DNA of 57,821 nucleotides from Sphingomonadales bacterium (GCA_017309275.1 JAFKLT010000060.1:1-57821); one strand, 5' to 3'. Numbered from the stretch's first letter, positions 39,565 through 48,330 are shown. Numbers and translations: made by a program. Notes: generated by a model not told the origin, from the letters alone.

Positions 39565-40080
39565 CTATTGATATTCGACCGTCACCGGAATGCGTCCGCG
39601 ATAGTCGCCGTCGCCCAGGCCGGCGACCTGAAGTCGTCCGCCGAAGCGAAAGACCAGCCGGCCGTCGGGGCCTAGCCGCGGTGCGGCGTTAAGGTCGGTC
39701 GCAAGGCCGACGACGCGTGCGGTGCGGCCATCGCCGCTTTCGAGGTCGACCGTCGGGGGAAGGAAGACGCGCACCTCCGCGCCCGGTTCGCCGCGCACGG
39801 TGACGACCCCGGTGACGGCGAAGCCGCCGAGGTCGACGACGTCGCCGCGCAGGCGGCGCGCGCCGGTCAGCGGGTCGATCTCTACCTCGCCGCCCATCGC
39901 GCCGACGGCGACGCGCCCCATGTCGAGTTGGGTTTCGACGTCGACGCGAAGCGGGGTTTCGGCCTGGCGGCTCACGGTCGTGCCGCTGCCTTGATCCTTG
40001 CCGCAAAGCAGGCACTGCGCCGATGCCGCCGAAGGCGCGGCGACGCACAGGAAAAAGCCGAGGATCGGGCGCAGTTTCAC
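39565..40080 (-). CDS. DUF4402 secreted protein
   Basis: A 171-residue protein with a GTG start at 40080 and a signal peptide ending AASAQ. A CLLCGKDQGSG segment follows, with two cysteines close to the cleavage site. The rest is a beta-rich domain with VEIDPLTGARRLRGDVVDLGG, VVTVRGEPGAEVRVFLPP and GDYRGRIPVTVEYQ, typical of DUF4402 proteins, which resemble fimbrial or surface beta-sandwich subunits. No chaperone or usher gene is nearby. Its terminal strand resembles the donor pattern of pilins, but this is speculative. Confidence 0.8.
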   Translation of the reverse strand: MKLRPILGFFLCVAAPSAASAQCLLCGKDQGSGTTVSRQAETPLRVDVETQLDMGRVAVGAMGGEVEIDPLTGARRLRGDVVDLGGFAVTGVVTVRGEPGAEVRVFLPPTVDLESGDGRTARVVGLATDLNAAPRLGPDGRLVFRFGGRLQVAGLGDGDYRGRIPVTVEYQ

Positions 40081-40177
40081 GCCTTTCGCCTTAGCGTGCG
40101 CATGGTTAACCCGCGGTAAAGCCGTTTGCGCGCATATCGGCTGGCGGTGCCTCTCTTTTAGGTCTAACCAGCGCGCA

Positions 40178-41245
40178 ATGAGCACCGCACCGCTCCCCCG
40201 GCTGAACGCCCTCGCCACGGCGGTGCCGACCCACGACATCCACCAGGCTTTCATCGATTGGGCGACCCCTCGCCTCGACGACGAGCGTATTCGCGCGCTC
40301 TTCGCGCGCATGGCCGCGCGCTCGGGGATCGAGCACCGCTGGTCGGTGCTGCCGCCGACGGCGGAGGGCGGATCGCCGGTCGCCCCGGGCGGCTTTTATG
40401 ACGTCGCCGGGCTGCCCCCGACCTCGGCGCGTATGACCGCCTATGCCGAACATGCCCCTGAACTGGCGCTCCGCGCGGTCGCCGCGCTTGGCGACGCCTT
40501 CGATGCGGCGCGGGTGACGCATATCGTCGTGGCGAGCTGCACCGGCTTCGTCGCGCCGGGGATCGACCAGATTCTCGCGCGGCGCCTGGGGCTGTCGCCG
40601 GCTGTCGAGCGCGTGCTGATCGGCTTCATGGGCTGTTATGCGGGCGTCACCGCGCTGCGCACCGCCCGGCACATCGTCCGTTCCGATCCCGACGCGGTCG
40701 TGCTGGTCGTCAGCGTCGAGCTGTCGACGCTTCACCTCCAGCTTGAGGACAGGCCGGAACCCCTGCTTGCGATGCTCCAGTTCAGCGATGGCGCGGCGGC
40801 GGGAATCGTTTCGGCGGCGCCGGTCGGAATCGCGCTGGGCGAGGGTATCAGCATCGCGCTCGACGACAGCGCCGACCTGATCCGCTGGGACATCGGCGAC
40901 ACCGGATTTGCCATGCATCTGTCGGGCGAGGTGCCCGGGCGGCTGCGCGAGGCGCTGGCGGTGCCTGCGGTGCGCGACCGCCTGTTCGTTGACGGGAAGC
41001 CGCCCGAACTGCTGGCGATCCATGCCGGCGGCCGCTCGGTTCTCGATGCGGTCGAACACGCACTCGATGTGCCGGCGGAGGCGCTGGCCGACAGCCGATC
41101 GGTGCTGGCACGCTTTGGCAACATGTCGTCGGCGACGATCCTGTTCGTGCTGGCCGACATGAAGGCACGAGGCGCGAAGGGGCAGGGAATATCGATCGCC
41201 TTCGGTCCCGGCCTTGCTGCCGAGGCGATCCGGTTCGAGGCATGA
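40178..41245 (+). CDS. type III polyketide synthase
   Basis: A 355-residue chalcone/stilbene-synthase-like enzyme. The complete triad is present: Cys 153 in FMGCYAG, His 282 in AIHAGGRS and Asn 315 in RFGNMSSAT. It condenses malonyl-CoA extenders onto an acyl starter without a carrier protein, giving alkyl resorcinols, pyrones or phloroglucinols. It is coupled to a methyltransferase (four-base overlap) and a flavoprotein, the tailoring set expected for a methylated and oxidised phenolic product. There is no obvious ribosome-binding site before ATG 40178. The longer frame upstream is not coding. Confidence 0.94.
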   Translation: MSTAPLPRLNALATAVPTHDIHQAFIDWATPRLDDERIRALFARMAARSGIEHRWSVLPPTAEGGSPVAPGGFYDVAGLPPTSARMTAYAEHAPELALRAVAALGDAFDAARVTHIVVASCTGFVAPGIDQILARRLGLSPAVERVLIGFMGCYAGVTALRTARHIVRSDPDAVVLVVSVELSTLHLQLEDRPEPLLAMLQFSDGAAAGIVSAAPVGIALGEGISIALDDSADLIRWDIGDTGFAMHLSGEVPGRLREALAVPAVRDRLFVDGKPPELLAIHAGGRSVLDAVEHALDVPAEALADSRSVLARFGNMSSATILFVLADMKARGAKGQGISIAFGPGLAAEAIRFEA

Positions 41246-41955
41246 ACCCCTTCGCCAGCCTCCGCATGCCGATCGAGCGCGAGGAGGAAATGGACGCGGT
41301 CGACCTGCCGCCCGCACGCTATGCCAAGGTTCTTGCCGATCTGTCGCGCGTCAACGCGCTGACTCTCGCGCGGCGACCGACCGTCGGCTTTCTCGATCGA
41401 GTCCTCGCGCGCGGCAAGGGAACGACGCCGTGGCGCATCCTCGATGTCGGCTTCGGCGCGGGCGACATGCTCGCGCGGATCGCGCGCTGGGGCGATGCGC
41501 GCGGCGTCGCGCTCGAACTGGTCGGGGTGGATCTGAACCCGAAGAGCGCGCCCGTCGCCGAAGCGAAGCTGGGCCGGCGCGCCACGCTGATCACCGGCGA
41601 TTATCGCGATTTTGCCGGACAGCGGTGGGACATCATCCTGTCGAGCCTCGTCACGCACCATATGACGTCCGATCAACGCCGCGACTTTCTGCGCTTCATG
41701 GACAGGGAGTGCGCGCGCGGCTGGCTGGTGAACGATCTTCACCGCCAGCGGCTGCCTTTCGCGGGCTTTCCTCTTCTCGCGACGCTGGCTCTTGCCGACC
41801 CGATCGTCAGGCGCGACGGTCAGCTTTCGGTTGGGCGCAGCTTCCGCCGGGCCGAATGGCAGGCGATGCTGGCCGACGCGCTTCCCGAAAGCGCGGACGA
41901 CTGCCGCATCTTTCGCAGCTTTCCCTATCGGCTCTGCGTCGAGCGAATCCGGTGA
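41242..41955 (+). CDS. class I SAM-dependent methyltransferase
   Basis: A 237-residue protein with the SAM-binding motif ILDVGFGAGDMLARIARWG and acidic residue in LELVGVDLNPKSA, followed by DFAGQRWDIILSSLVTHHM, typical of the UbiE/methyltransf_25 group. It probably methylates the polyketide synthase product (C- or O-methylation cannot be told). It lies between the type III PKS and the FAD enzyme and overlaps both by four bases, so all three are translated together. Confidence 0.88.
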   Translation: MNPFASLRMPIEREEEMDAVDLPPARYAKVLADLSRVNALTLARRPTVGFLDRVLARGKGTTPWRILDVGFGAGDMLARIARWGDARGVALELVGVDLNPKSAPVAEAKLGRRATLITGDYRDFAGQRWDIILSSLVTHHMTSDQRRDFLRFMDRECARGWLVNDLHRQRLPFAGFPLLATLALADPIVRRDGQLSVGRSFRRAEWQAMLADALPESADDCRIFRSFPYRLCVERIR

Positions 41956-43049
41956 CCGACGCGATCGTCGTCGGCGCCGGGCCTGCCGGAGCGGCGGCGG
42001 CGATCGGGCTGGCGAACGCGCGCGCGCGGGTGGTGCTGCTCGAACGGACGCGCGAGACGGGCGATGCGCTGTGCGGCGGATTCCTGAGCTGGCAGACGCT
42101 GGCGCGGCTGGAGGCGCTGGGGATCGACCGCGCGGCGCTCGGCGGGCAGCCGATCGGGAGCGTGCGGCTGTACGCCGGCGGACGCCACAGCGAGACCCGG
42201 CTTCCCGGCGCGGCGATGGGCGTATCGCGGCGGCGGCTCGACAACGCGTTGCAGGCGGCGGCGATAGCGGCGGGTGCAGGTCTCGAGCGCGGCGTGCACG
42301 CGACCGCGCTCGAAGGTGGCGCGGTGCAGACGCGCGACGGCGCGGTGCTCGCGGCGCCGTCCATCCTGCTCGCTGCCGGCAAGCACGGTTTTCGCGGCTT
42401 TCCGCGCGAGCCCGCGAAATGGCAGCATTCCGACCCGGTCATGGGACTACGCCTGCGGCTGCCCGCATATCCTGCGCTTGGCCCGCTGATCGGCAATTCG
42501 GTCGAGTTGCATCTGTTCGACCGCGGCTATGCCGGGCTCGTCCTGCAGGAGGACGGCACCGGCAATCTGTGCCTCGCGGTCCATAAGTCACGGCTCGACG
42601 AAGCCGGGGGCGACCCGGCCAGGCTGCTGCGTGCGCTGGGCAACAGCCTGCCACATCTCGGCGAACGGCTGGCGCATGCCGACTGGACCCGCGGCATCGA
42701 TGCGATCGGGCATGTGCCCTATGGCTGGCGATCGGCCAACACCACGGCTGGCCTGTTCAAACTCGGCGATCAGGCTGGCGTGATCCCCTCGCTGGCGGGC
42801 GAGGGCATGGGTTTGGCGATCGCGAGTGCGGCGGCGGCGGTCGCGGCATGGCGCAGCGGTGGAGCGGAAGCCGCGCCCGCCTTTCAAAAGAAGCTTGCGG
42901 CGCGAATGCGGCGTCCCTTCTCGCTGGCCAACCTCGTCTGGCGCGCGGGAGAAACGCCCGCGACCGCCGCGACGATGGTGTCTCTGGCGTCGCTTTTCCC
43001 GCCTTTGGTGCGAATGGCATCGCGAATGACGCGGCTCGACGCGGACTGA
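41952..43049 (+). CDS. FAD-dependent oxidoreductase of the geranylgeranyl reductase/hydroxylase type
   Basis: A 365-residue flavoprotein starting at GTG 41952 inside the methyltransferase gene. The dinucleotide-binding motif is DAIVVGAGPAGAAAAIGLA, with the acidic end of beta 2 in LLERTRETG. A second FAD contact follows in LFKLGDQAGVIPSLAGEGMGLAIAS. It belongs to the group that includes aromatic hydroxylases and geranylgeranyl reductases. By context it probably hydroxylates or reduces the polyketide product, as in phenolic lipid pathways. No membrane segment is evident. Confidence 0.88.
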   Translation: MTDAIVVGAGPAGAAAAIGLANARARVVLLERTRETGDALCGGFLSWQTLARLEALGIDRAALGGQPIGSVRLYAGGRHSETRLPGAAMGVSRRRLDNALQAAAIAAGAGLERGVHATALEGGAVQTRDGAVLAAPSILLAAGKHGFRGFPREPAKWQHSDPVMGLRLRLPAYPALGPLIGNSVELHLFDRGYAGLVLQEDGTGNLCLAVHKSRLDEAGGDPARLLRALGNSLPHLGERLAHADWTRGIDAIGHVPYGWRSANTTAGLFKLGDQAGVIPSLAGEGMGLAIASAAAAVAAWRSGGAEAAPAFQKKLAARMRRPFSLANLVWRAGETPATAATMVSLASLFPPLVRMASRMTRLDAD

Positions 43050-43057
43050 CGCGCCTC

Positions 43058-43086
43058 TTGCGGCGGCCCGGCTTCGGACCGATATT
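43058..43086 (+). promoter_or_regulatory. sigma-70-like promoter for msrB
   Basis: TTGCGG (43058-43063) and GATATT (43081-43086) are separated by exactly 17 bases. The predicted start of transcription is about 43093, leaving a short leader that includes the AAGGAG ribosome-binding site. It overlaps nothing coding. Confidence 0.4.
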
Positions 43087-43109
43087 GGAGCCAACAAGGA
43101 GATGCTTCC

Positions 43110-43517
43110 ATGACCGATCCGAAAATCGACAAAAACCTGGACGCGATGGCGCACCATGTGCTGCGCGAGGGCGGCACCGAACGTGCGTTCACCGGCAAAT
43201 ATACCGACCACAAGGGCGACGGCGTCTATCGCTGCGCCGGATGCGGCGAACCGCTGTTCGACAGCCGCACCAAATATGACAGCGGCTCGGGCTGGCCGAG
43301 CTATACCGCACCCGCCGGCGAGAGTGCGGTGAGCGAACATCACGACATGACCCATGGCATGATCCGCACCGAAGTGCGCTGCGCCAGGTGCGAAGGCCAC
43401 CTGGGCCATGTCTTCCCCGACGGCCCCGGGCCGACGGGCCTGCGCTATTGCATCAACAGCGCGGCGCTTGACTTCGCGGAGCGCGGGCAGGATGAGGCGG
43501 AGGCTGGCAAAGGCTGA
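43110..43517 (+). CDS. msrB: peptide-methionine (R)-S-oxide reductase
   Basis: A 135-residue repair enzyme that reduces methionine-R-sulfoxide in proteins. Zinc ligands are two CxxC pairs (Cys 42/45 and 91/94), the catalytic Cys 114 is in RYCINSAAL, and the active-site region SGSGWPSY and [10 protein letters not shown] is complete. An AAGGAG site precedes the ATG. No signal peptide, so it acts in the cytosol. It stands alone between the PKS operon and the penicillin-binding protein. Confidence 0.97.
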   Translation: MTDPKIDKNLDAMAHHVLREGGTERAFTGKYTDHKGDGVYRCAGCGEPLFDSRTKYDSGSGWPSYTAPAGESAVSEHHDMTHGMIRTEVRCARCEGHLGHVFPDGPGPTGLRYCINSAALDFAERGQDEAEAGKG

Positions 43518-43569
43518 TCAGCCAGCCGGCTAACGCAGCGGGGCTCCGCAAGGGAAGGAAAACACAGCT

Positions 43570-45768
43570 TTGCGCCGCGAACGACAGCAGGCTTCCTCGG
43601 GTAAATCGTCATCGGCAGGCAAAGGCGGCGGCTCGTCCGCGCCGCCGCCGCGCTCGCGTTTTCGCATCTGGTTCCGGCGGTTGTTCCGCTGGGGCCTTGG
43701 CCTTGCGGTCGTCGGCCTGGTCGCGGTCGTGGTCGCGGTCGGCATCGCGGTGCAGCGCATTCCCAGTTTCGAGGAACTGAAGAAGTCGCCCGCGGGTCAG
43801 ACGATCCGCGTTCATGCCGCCGACGGCACCGTATTTCTGTCGCTGGGGCCCAATTACGGCCGCTGGCTGACGCTCGGCGAAACGCCGCAGGTGATGCAGG
43901 ATGCGATGGTCGCGGTCGAGGATCGGCGCTTTCGCTATCATCCCGGCGTCGATCCCGTCGGCCTTAGCCGCGCGGCGGTGTTTGCCGCGCGCAACTATGG
44001 CACCGGCCGCCGTATGCAGGGCGCGTCGACGATCACGCAGCAGCTGGCGCGCAATATCTTCCTGTCGAACAGCTACACCTGGACGCGCAAGGGGCGCGAA
44101 ATGGTGCTCGCGATGGCGCTGGAATGGAAATTCTCGAAGGACGAGCTGCTCGAGCTTTATCTGAACAAGGTCTATTTCGGCGGCGGCAGCTATGGCATCG
44201 ACGCCGCTTCGCGCCGTTTCTTCGGCCATAGCGCGACCGAGATGTCCTTGTCCGAAGCGGCGGTCGTCGCCGGCCTCGTCAAGGCGCCGTCGCGCTATTC
44301 GCCCACCGCCGACGCGCAGGCCGCGCTCGGCCGCGCAGGCGTCGTGCTCGACGTGATGGTCGATGCAGGCGTGATCACGCGCAGCCAGGCCGACAACGCC
44401 AAGCCCGCCGATGTGCAGCTCGCGCAGGAAACCGGGCAGAACAGCGCACGCTATTTCTCCGACTGGGCCCTGCCGCAGCTCGACATGCTGATCGACGAAG
44501 GCAGCGAGGCGCTGGACGTCTATACGACCATCGACCTCGACATGCAGCGCGCAGCGACCGCGGCGATCCAGGCCGACACGCCGAAGGGCGTTCAAGGGGC
44601 GCTGGTGTCGATCGACCGCGACGGCGCGGTGCGCGCTATGGTCGGCGGGACCGACTATGTCACGTCGAACTACAACCGCGCGACGCAGGCGATGCGCCAG
44701 CCGGGATCGGCGTGGAAGCTGTTCGTCTATATGGCGGCGCTCGAGGCGGGGTATAAGGTCAGCGACCAGGTCGTCGACGAACCGGTGACGATCAACGGAT
44801 GGTCGCCGCGCAACTCGTCGGGCCGTTTTTCGGGCGCGATGGACCTGCGCAGTGCCTTTGCCTATTCGGTCAACACCGTCGCGGCAAAGCTGGGCGACGA
44901 GGTCGGCTTTGCCGCCGTTGCAAACATGGCGCGGCGTTTCGGCATCACGACGCCGATCAACACCCATCCGTCGATGGTACTCGGCAGTGCAGAGGTGCGC
45001 GTGATCGACATGACCGCCGCCTTTGCCGCCGTCGCGCGCAAGGGCGTTTCGGTCCAGCCCTATGGCATCACCAAGGTGACGACCGCCGACGGACGGCTGC
45101 TGTATCAACGCCCGCCCGAACGTGGGCAGGTGCTGGTCGACAGCTGGGTCGCGGCCGGGATCACCGACCTGCTCCAGACCGCGGTCAACACCGGTACCGG
45201 CAAGGCAGCGCAGATCGGCCGTCCCGTCGCGGGCAAGACGGGGACGACGTCCAGCAACAAGGACGGCTGGTTCCTCGGCTTTTCGAGCGGGCTGACCACC
45301 GGCGTGTGGATGGGCCGCGACGATGCGAAGCCCGTCGGCGGCCTGCAGGGCGGCCGCGCGCCGGCCAAGGCCTTTGCCGACTATATGCGCATCGCCGTGT
45401 CGCGGCGACCGGTCGAGGCCTTCGATACCGAGGTGAAGCTTCCCGACTGGCAGCTCGAGGAAGAAGGCGACGCCTATTTCGGCGAACCCGGCGCCGAGGG
45501 GCTGGTCGACGAAAACGGCATGCCGATCGAACTGCCTTCGGCCGCGCCGCCGCCTGAAGGCGATACTCCGCAACCGCCAGCCACTGACGAGGGTCCCGTT
45601 CTCAACCAGCAATGGATCGAAGAGCAGACGGGTCGGCGGCCACCGCCGTCGGATCTGGGGGCGGGAGCGAAGGCGGGACCGAACAAGAGCGTGCCTCCGG
45701 CCGCGCCCAAGGCGGTGCCGCTGATCAAGGGGCAGCCGCCGCGGCCGCCCAACAGCGAAGGCAATTAG
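43570..45768 (+). CDS. class A penicillin-binding protein (PBP1A type)
   Basis: A 732-residue bifunctional peptidoglycan synthase starting at a TTG with GGGAAGGA upstream. A basic cytosolic tail and a membrane helix (about residues 38-62) precede the glycosyltransferase domain, with EDRRFRYHPGVDPVG and QGASTITQQLARN. The transpeptidase domain has SxxK in QPGSAWKLF, SVN in AYSVNTVAAKL and KTG in VAGKTGTTSSNKDGW. The C-terminal 120 residues are Pro-rich and disordered. It polymerises and cross-links glycan strands in the periplasm. The 3' end overlaps the convergent YgjP gene by four bases (TTAG). Confidence 0.95.
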   Translation: MRRERQQASSGKSSSAGKGGGSSAPPPRSRFRIWFRRLFRWGLGLAVVGLVAVVVAVGIAVQRIPSFEELKKSPAGQTIRVHAADGTVFLSLGPNYGRWLTLGETPQVMQDAMVAVEDRRFRYHPGVDPVGLSRAAVFAARNYGTGRRMQGASTITQQLARNIFLSNSYTWTRKGREMVLAMALEWKFSKDELLELYLNKVYFGGGSYGIDAASRRFFGHSATEMSLSEAAVVAGLVKAPSRYSPTADAQAALGRAGVVLDVMVDAGVITRSQADNAKPADVQLAQETGQNSARYFSDWALPQLDMLIDEGSEALDVYTTIDLDMQRAATAAIQADTPKGVQGALVSIDRDGAVRAMVGGTDYVTSNYNRATQAMRQPGSAWKLFVYMAALEAGYKVSDQVVDEPVTINGWSPRNSSGRFSGAMDLRSAFAYSVNTVAAKLGDEVGFAAVANMARRFGITTPINTHPSMVLGSAEVRVIDMTAAFAAVARKGVSVQPYGITKVTTADGRLLYQRPPERGQVLVDSWVAAGITDLLQTAVNTGTGKAAQIGRPVAGKTGTTSSNKDGWFLGFSSGLTTGVWMGRDDAKPVGGLQGGRAPAKAFADYMRIAVSRRPVEAFDTEVKLPDWQLEEEGDAYFGEPGAEGLVDENGMPIELPSAAPPPEGDTPQPPATDEGPVLNQQWIEEQTGRRPPPSDLGAGAKAGPNKSVPPAAPKAVPLIKGQPPRPPNSEGN

Positions 45769-46493
45769 CCGAAGCGGTAGCGGTGCAGCCCGCGGCCCTC
45801 GCGGCGTAGCCACGCGCGCGCGGCCGATACGTCGCCGTCGTGCAGCTCGTCGACGAGCGCATGGAAATCGGCGCTATGGTCCATGTGCCGCAGATGCGCC
45901 ACCTCGTGCGCGACGGTCGCGCGGCGGACATGCGCGGGCGCCATGACGAGCCGCCAGCTATAGCGCAGGTCGCCGTCATGGGTGCAGCTGCCCCAGCGGC
46001 TGCGCGGATCGCCGACGCCGATGCGGCCGACGCGCAGGCCCGCGCGATCGGCGATCTCGCGGCTCTCGCGCGTCATCAGGTCGAGCGCCTCGGCCTTCAA
46101 CCAGCGTTCTATCCGGCGACCGACGGTGTCGGCGGGGCCACCGACACGCAGGTCGTCGCCATCGAGCCGGACGGCGCGCGGCGCCGATGCCGCCCATTCG
46201 ATCCGGCGATCGATCCCGTATAGCGGCACCTGTGCGCCCGGACCGATCAGGACAGGAGCGGCGCTCTTGCCGACTTGTTCGCTCAGCCAATCCTGCTGCT
46301 CGCTCGCCCATTTGAGGGCGCGCGCGGCATTACCCCGGCGCGGCAGAGTGAGCCGGAGCTCACCGCGCGCGCCGTCGAATACCAGCTTGTAACGCCGCGA
46401 CTGGGCATGATGGACAAGGCGCACCGGCCAGAGTGTTTCGCCGACCCGGATATGGGGCCCTTCGGCCGCCAGTTCAGACGACGCGTTCGACAA
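45765..46493 (-). CDS. YgjP/DUF45-family metallopeptidase
   Basis: A 242-residue zinc protein. The metal motif is HEVAHLRHMDHS, preceded by the domain signature SRWGSCTHDGDLRYSWRL, as in YgjP (SprT-like, M48-related). The TTG at 46493 is chosen as start because GGAG lies seven bases upstream and no ATG fits; the longer frame from 46616 overlaps YcgN heavily. The start lies 20 bases inside the preceding ycgN gene. It is likely a cytosolic protease. Its substrate is unknown. Confidence 0.88.
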   Translation of the reverse strand: MSNASSELAAEGPHIRVGETLWPVRLVHHAQSRRYKLVFDGARGELRLTLPRRGNAARALKWASEQQDWLSEQVGKSAAPVLIGPGAQVPLYGIDRRIEWAASAPRAVRLDGDDLRVGGPADTVGRRIERWLKAEALDLMTRESREIADRAGLRVGRIGVGDPRSRWGSCTHDGDLRYSWRLVMAPAHVRRATVAHEVAHLRHMDHSADFHALVDELHDGDVSAARAWLRREGRGLHRYRFG

Positions 46494-46923
46494 GATGATT
46501 CTCCAGCGGACCGGCCATATCCTCACCGACCGTCCAGCCGACGATCGACTCCCCGGCGCGGTGGACGGCGTCGCGGTCGCCACAAACGAGATAATGCCAT
46601 TCGGGCAGCGGTTCACCCTCGGCCCGCAGGCGATAGGCGCAGGTCTGCGGCAGCCATTCGATGTCGGCGACCTTCGCCTTGGTAAGCGTCAGGCAGTCGG
46701 GGACATGGCGGCGGCGGTGCTTGTAATCGCCGCAGCGCGCATTGGTCAGGTCGAGCAGCCGGCAGGCCACATTGGTCGGATAGATGCGGCCCGTGTCCTC
46801 ATCCTCCAGCTTGTGGAGGCAGCATTTGCCGCATCCGTCGCACAGCGCCTCCCATTGGCCGGCGTCGAGGCTGGCAAGCGGCGCTTCCCAGAAGGGGCGC
46901 TCCGATGTCGCCCCCGCCGGCAT
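46474..46923 (-). CDS. YcgN/UPF0260 cysteine-cluster protein
   Basis: A 149-residue protein of the CxxxCxxCC family. The cluster is LCDGCGKCCLHKLEDEDTG, with further cysteines in NVACRLLDL, ARCGDYKHR, VPDCLTLT, QTCAYR and YLVCGD, enough to bind metal or an iron-sulfur cluster. WLPQTCAYRLR and PEWHYLVCGD are the usual family blocks. The ATG at 46923 shares a base with the SCO gene stop (TGATG). No function is established for this family. Confidence 0.92.
   Translation of the reverse strand: MPAGATSERPFWEAPLASLDAGQWEALCDGCGKCCLHKLEDEDTGRIYPTNVACRLLDLTNARCGDYKHRRRHVPDCLTLTKAKVADIEWLPQTCAYRLRAEGEPLPEWHYLVCGDRDAVHRAGESIVGWTVGEDMAGPLENHLVERVV
46500..46504 (-). promoter_or_regulatory. ribosome-binding site fixing the TTG start at 46493
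   Basis: On the minus strand GGAGA ends six to seven bases before TTG 46493, inside the coding sequence of the upstream gene. It supports translational coupling and a rare start codon. Confidence 0.55.
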
Positions 46924-47567
46924 CACCTGACCCACTTCGCCAGATCGGCGGCAACCTTGTCGGGCGCGCCTTCGTCGGGGTCGGTCGAAGGATCGTCGAG
47001 CGGCAGCAGCGCGAGCGGCTTGCCCGTCGGATCCATCAGAAAGGCAAGCTGGCTGTGCGCCATCAGATATCGGTCGGGCGCCGACCCCGGCACCTTGTGA
47101 TAGGTGACGACATAGGCCTTCGCGACCGCGGCGATCTGTTCGGGCGTGCCGGTCAGGCCGATGAGGCGGGGGTGATAACGCGCGACGAAGGGCTTGAGCG
47201 CGGCGGGCGTATCACGTTCCGGATCGACCGTGATGAACATCGGCACGATCTTCGCACCGCGGGCCGCGTCGGACTTCTCGAACTGCGACAGGCCGCGCAT
47301 CAGCTTCTGGACGTCGACCGGGCAGATGTCGGGGCAAAAACTGTAGCCGAAATAGACGAGGCGATATTTGCCCGCGAAGTCGGTGTCGCGGACGGTCTTG
47401 CCGTCCTGGTCGGTCAGGACGAAGGGGCCGCCGATCTTTGCGCCGGCAAGCGGCGGCTGGGCGGCTGGAGCCTCCGCCGGAGCATTACAGCTCGCGAGCG
47501 CGGCGCCCAAAATCAGGAGCAGGCTTGAACGGGCAAGCTTTTGCCCCATAATTGCTATATTCATCAT
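46923..47567 (-). CDS. SCO1/SenC-family copper chaperone lipoprotein
   Basis: A 214-residue thioredoxin-fold protein that helps insert copper into cytochrome c oxidase CuA. The lipobox is ALASC near residue 27, anchoring it in a membrane facing the periplasm. The copper-binding motif is SFCPDICPVDVQ (CxxxC) and the distal His lies in VTYHKVPGSAPD. An alternative start at 47549 keeps the signal peptide. It is first in an operon with YcgN and YgjP; the start at 47567 follows AAGG. Confidence 0.93.
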   Translation of the reverse strand: MMNIAIMGQKLARSSLLLILGAALASCNAPAEAPAAQPPLAGAKIGGPFVLTDQDGKTVRDTDFAGKYRLVYFGYSFCPDICPVDVQKLMRGLSQFEKSDAARGAKIVPMFITVDPERDTPAALKPFVARYHPRLIGLTGTPEQIAAVAKAYVVTYHKVPGSAPDRYLMAHSQLAFLMDPTGKPLALLPLDDPSTDPDEGAPDKVAADLAKWVR

Positions 47568-47657
47568 GTGGCCAGCCTTGGTCGGCTAGGACGCGAAAAT
47601 CAACCTTGTCGTCGCATGTGCGGCGCATCAAACGACAGTCCTGGGGGCCTCCCGATC

Positions 47658-48275
47658 ATGTTTCGACGCGCGGAATTCCGTCTTGCCTCGCTTCTCCTGC
47701 TTGCCGCCGCCGGCGCGCTGACCGTCAGCCCCGCGCTTGCTCAGTTCCGGGGCGGCTATGCCTTCATCCAGGCGGTCGACAGCCGCGATGGTACCAAGGC
47801 GACCGAGGCGTTGAAGGACGATCCCTCGCTGATCAACACCCGGCATCCCGACACCGGCGAAACCGCGCTGATCATCACGACCAAGCGGCGTGACATCGCC
47901 TGGGTCCGCTTTCTGCTGGGCAAGGACGCCGATCCGTCCATCTCCGACCGGCAGGGTGTCACCCCGTTGATGCATGCCGCGCTGCTCAACTTCACCGACG
48001 GTGCCGAGGCGCTGCTGGCGCGCAAAGCGCCTGTCGATCAGGACAACCGGCGCGGCGAGACCGCGCTGATCCTGGCCGTGCAGGCCAAGAATGCGGCGAT
48101 GATCCGCCTGCTGGTCAAGAATGGCGCGAACCCGGACAAGGCCGATCATATCGCCGGCATGTCGGCCCGCGACTATGCCAAGCGCGACGATCGCAGCGGC
48201 CTGATCCTGTCGATGCTCGATGCGAAGCCCGACGGCCCGGTCCGCGATTCGGGAGCGGTTTTCGGGCCCAAATAA
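47658..48275 (+). CDS. exported ankyrin-repeat protein
   Basis: A 205-residue protein with a signal peptide ending SPALAQ (about residue 29). The mature part has about three to four ankyrin repeats, visible as the spaced TGETALIITTKRRDIAWVRFLL, QGVTPLMHAALLNFTDGAEALL and RGETALILAVQAKNAAMIRLL units. Ankyrin repeats bind other proteins, so this is likely a periplasmic adaptor. It diverges from the SCO operon across about 90 bases and is followed by the riboflavin genes on the same strand. Confidence 0.85.
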   Translation: MFRRAEFRLASLLLLAAAGALTVSPALAQFRGGYAFIQAVDSRDGTKATEALKDDPSLINTRHPDTGETALIITTKRRDIAWVRFLLGKDADPSISDRQGVTPLMHAALLNFTDGAEALLARKAPVDQDNRRGETALILAVQAKNAAMIRLLVKNGANPDKADHIAGMSARDYAKRDDRSGLILSMLDAKPDGPVRDSGAVFGPK

Positions 48276-48295
48276 CCCGCAATGTGATATCCGAA

Positions 48296-48324
48296 TTGAC
48301 AATCACACTGTGATGTGAAATAGC
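48296..48324 (+). promoter_or_regulatory. ribB promoter
   Basis: A consensus TTGACA at 48296-48301 is followed by a 17-base spacer and a weak -10 (AATAGC, 48319-48324). It lies 7-35 bases before the ribB ATG. The leader would be very short, leaving no room for an FMN riboswitch. Confidence 0.5.
48302..48314 (+). promoter_or_regulatory. 13-base palindromic operator candidate in ribB promoter
   Basis: ATCACA-C-TGTGAT is a perfect palindrome that fills the spacer between the -35 and -10. The half-site TGTGAT also occurs at 48283-48288, just upstream of the -35. Binding here would block RNA polymerase. The best candidate ligand is the helix-turn-helix at the start of the RibB protein encoded next to it. 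Confidence 0.55.
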
Positions 48325-48330
48325 GCGGCC

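Noticed and set aside
48276-48330. An FMN riboswitch before ribB
   Set aside because: The gap to the upstream gene is 55 bases, too short for the RFN element, and it contains promoter-like and palindromic sequence instead.
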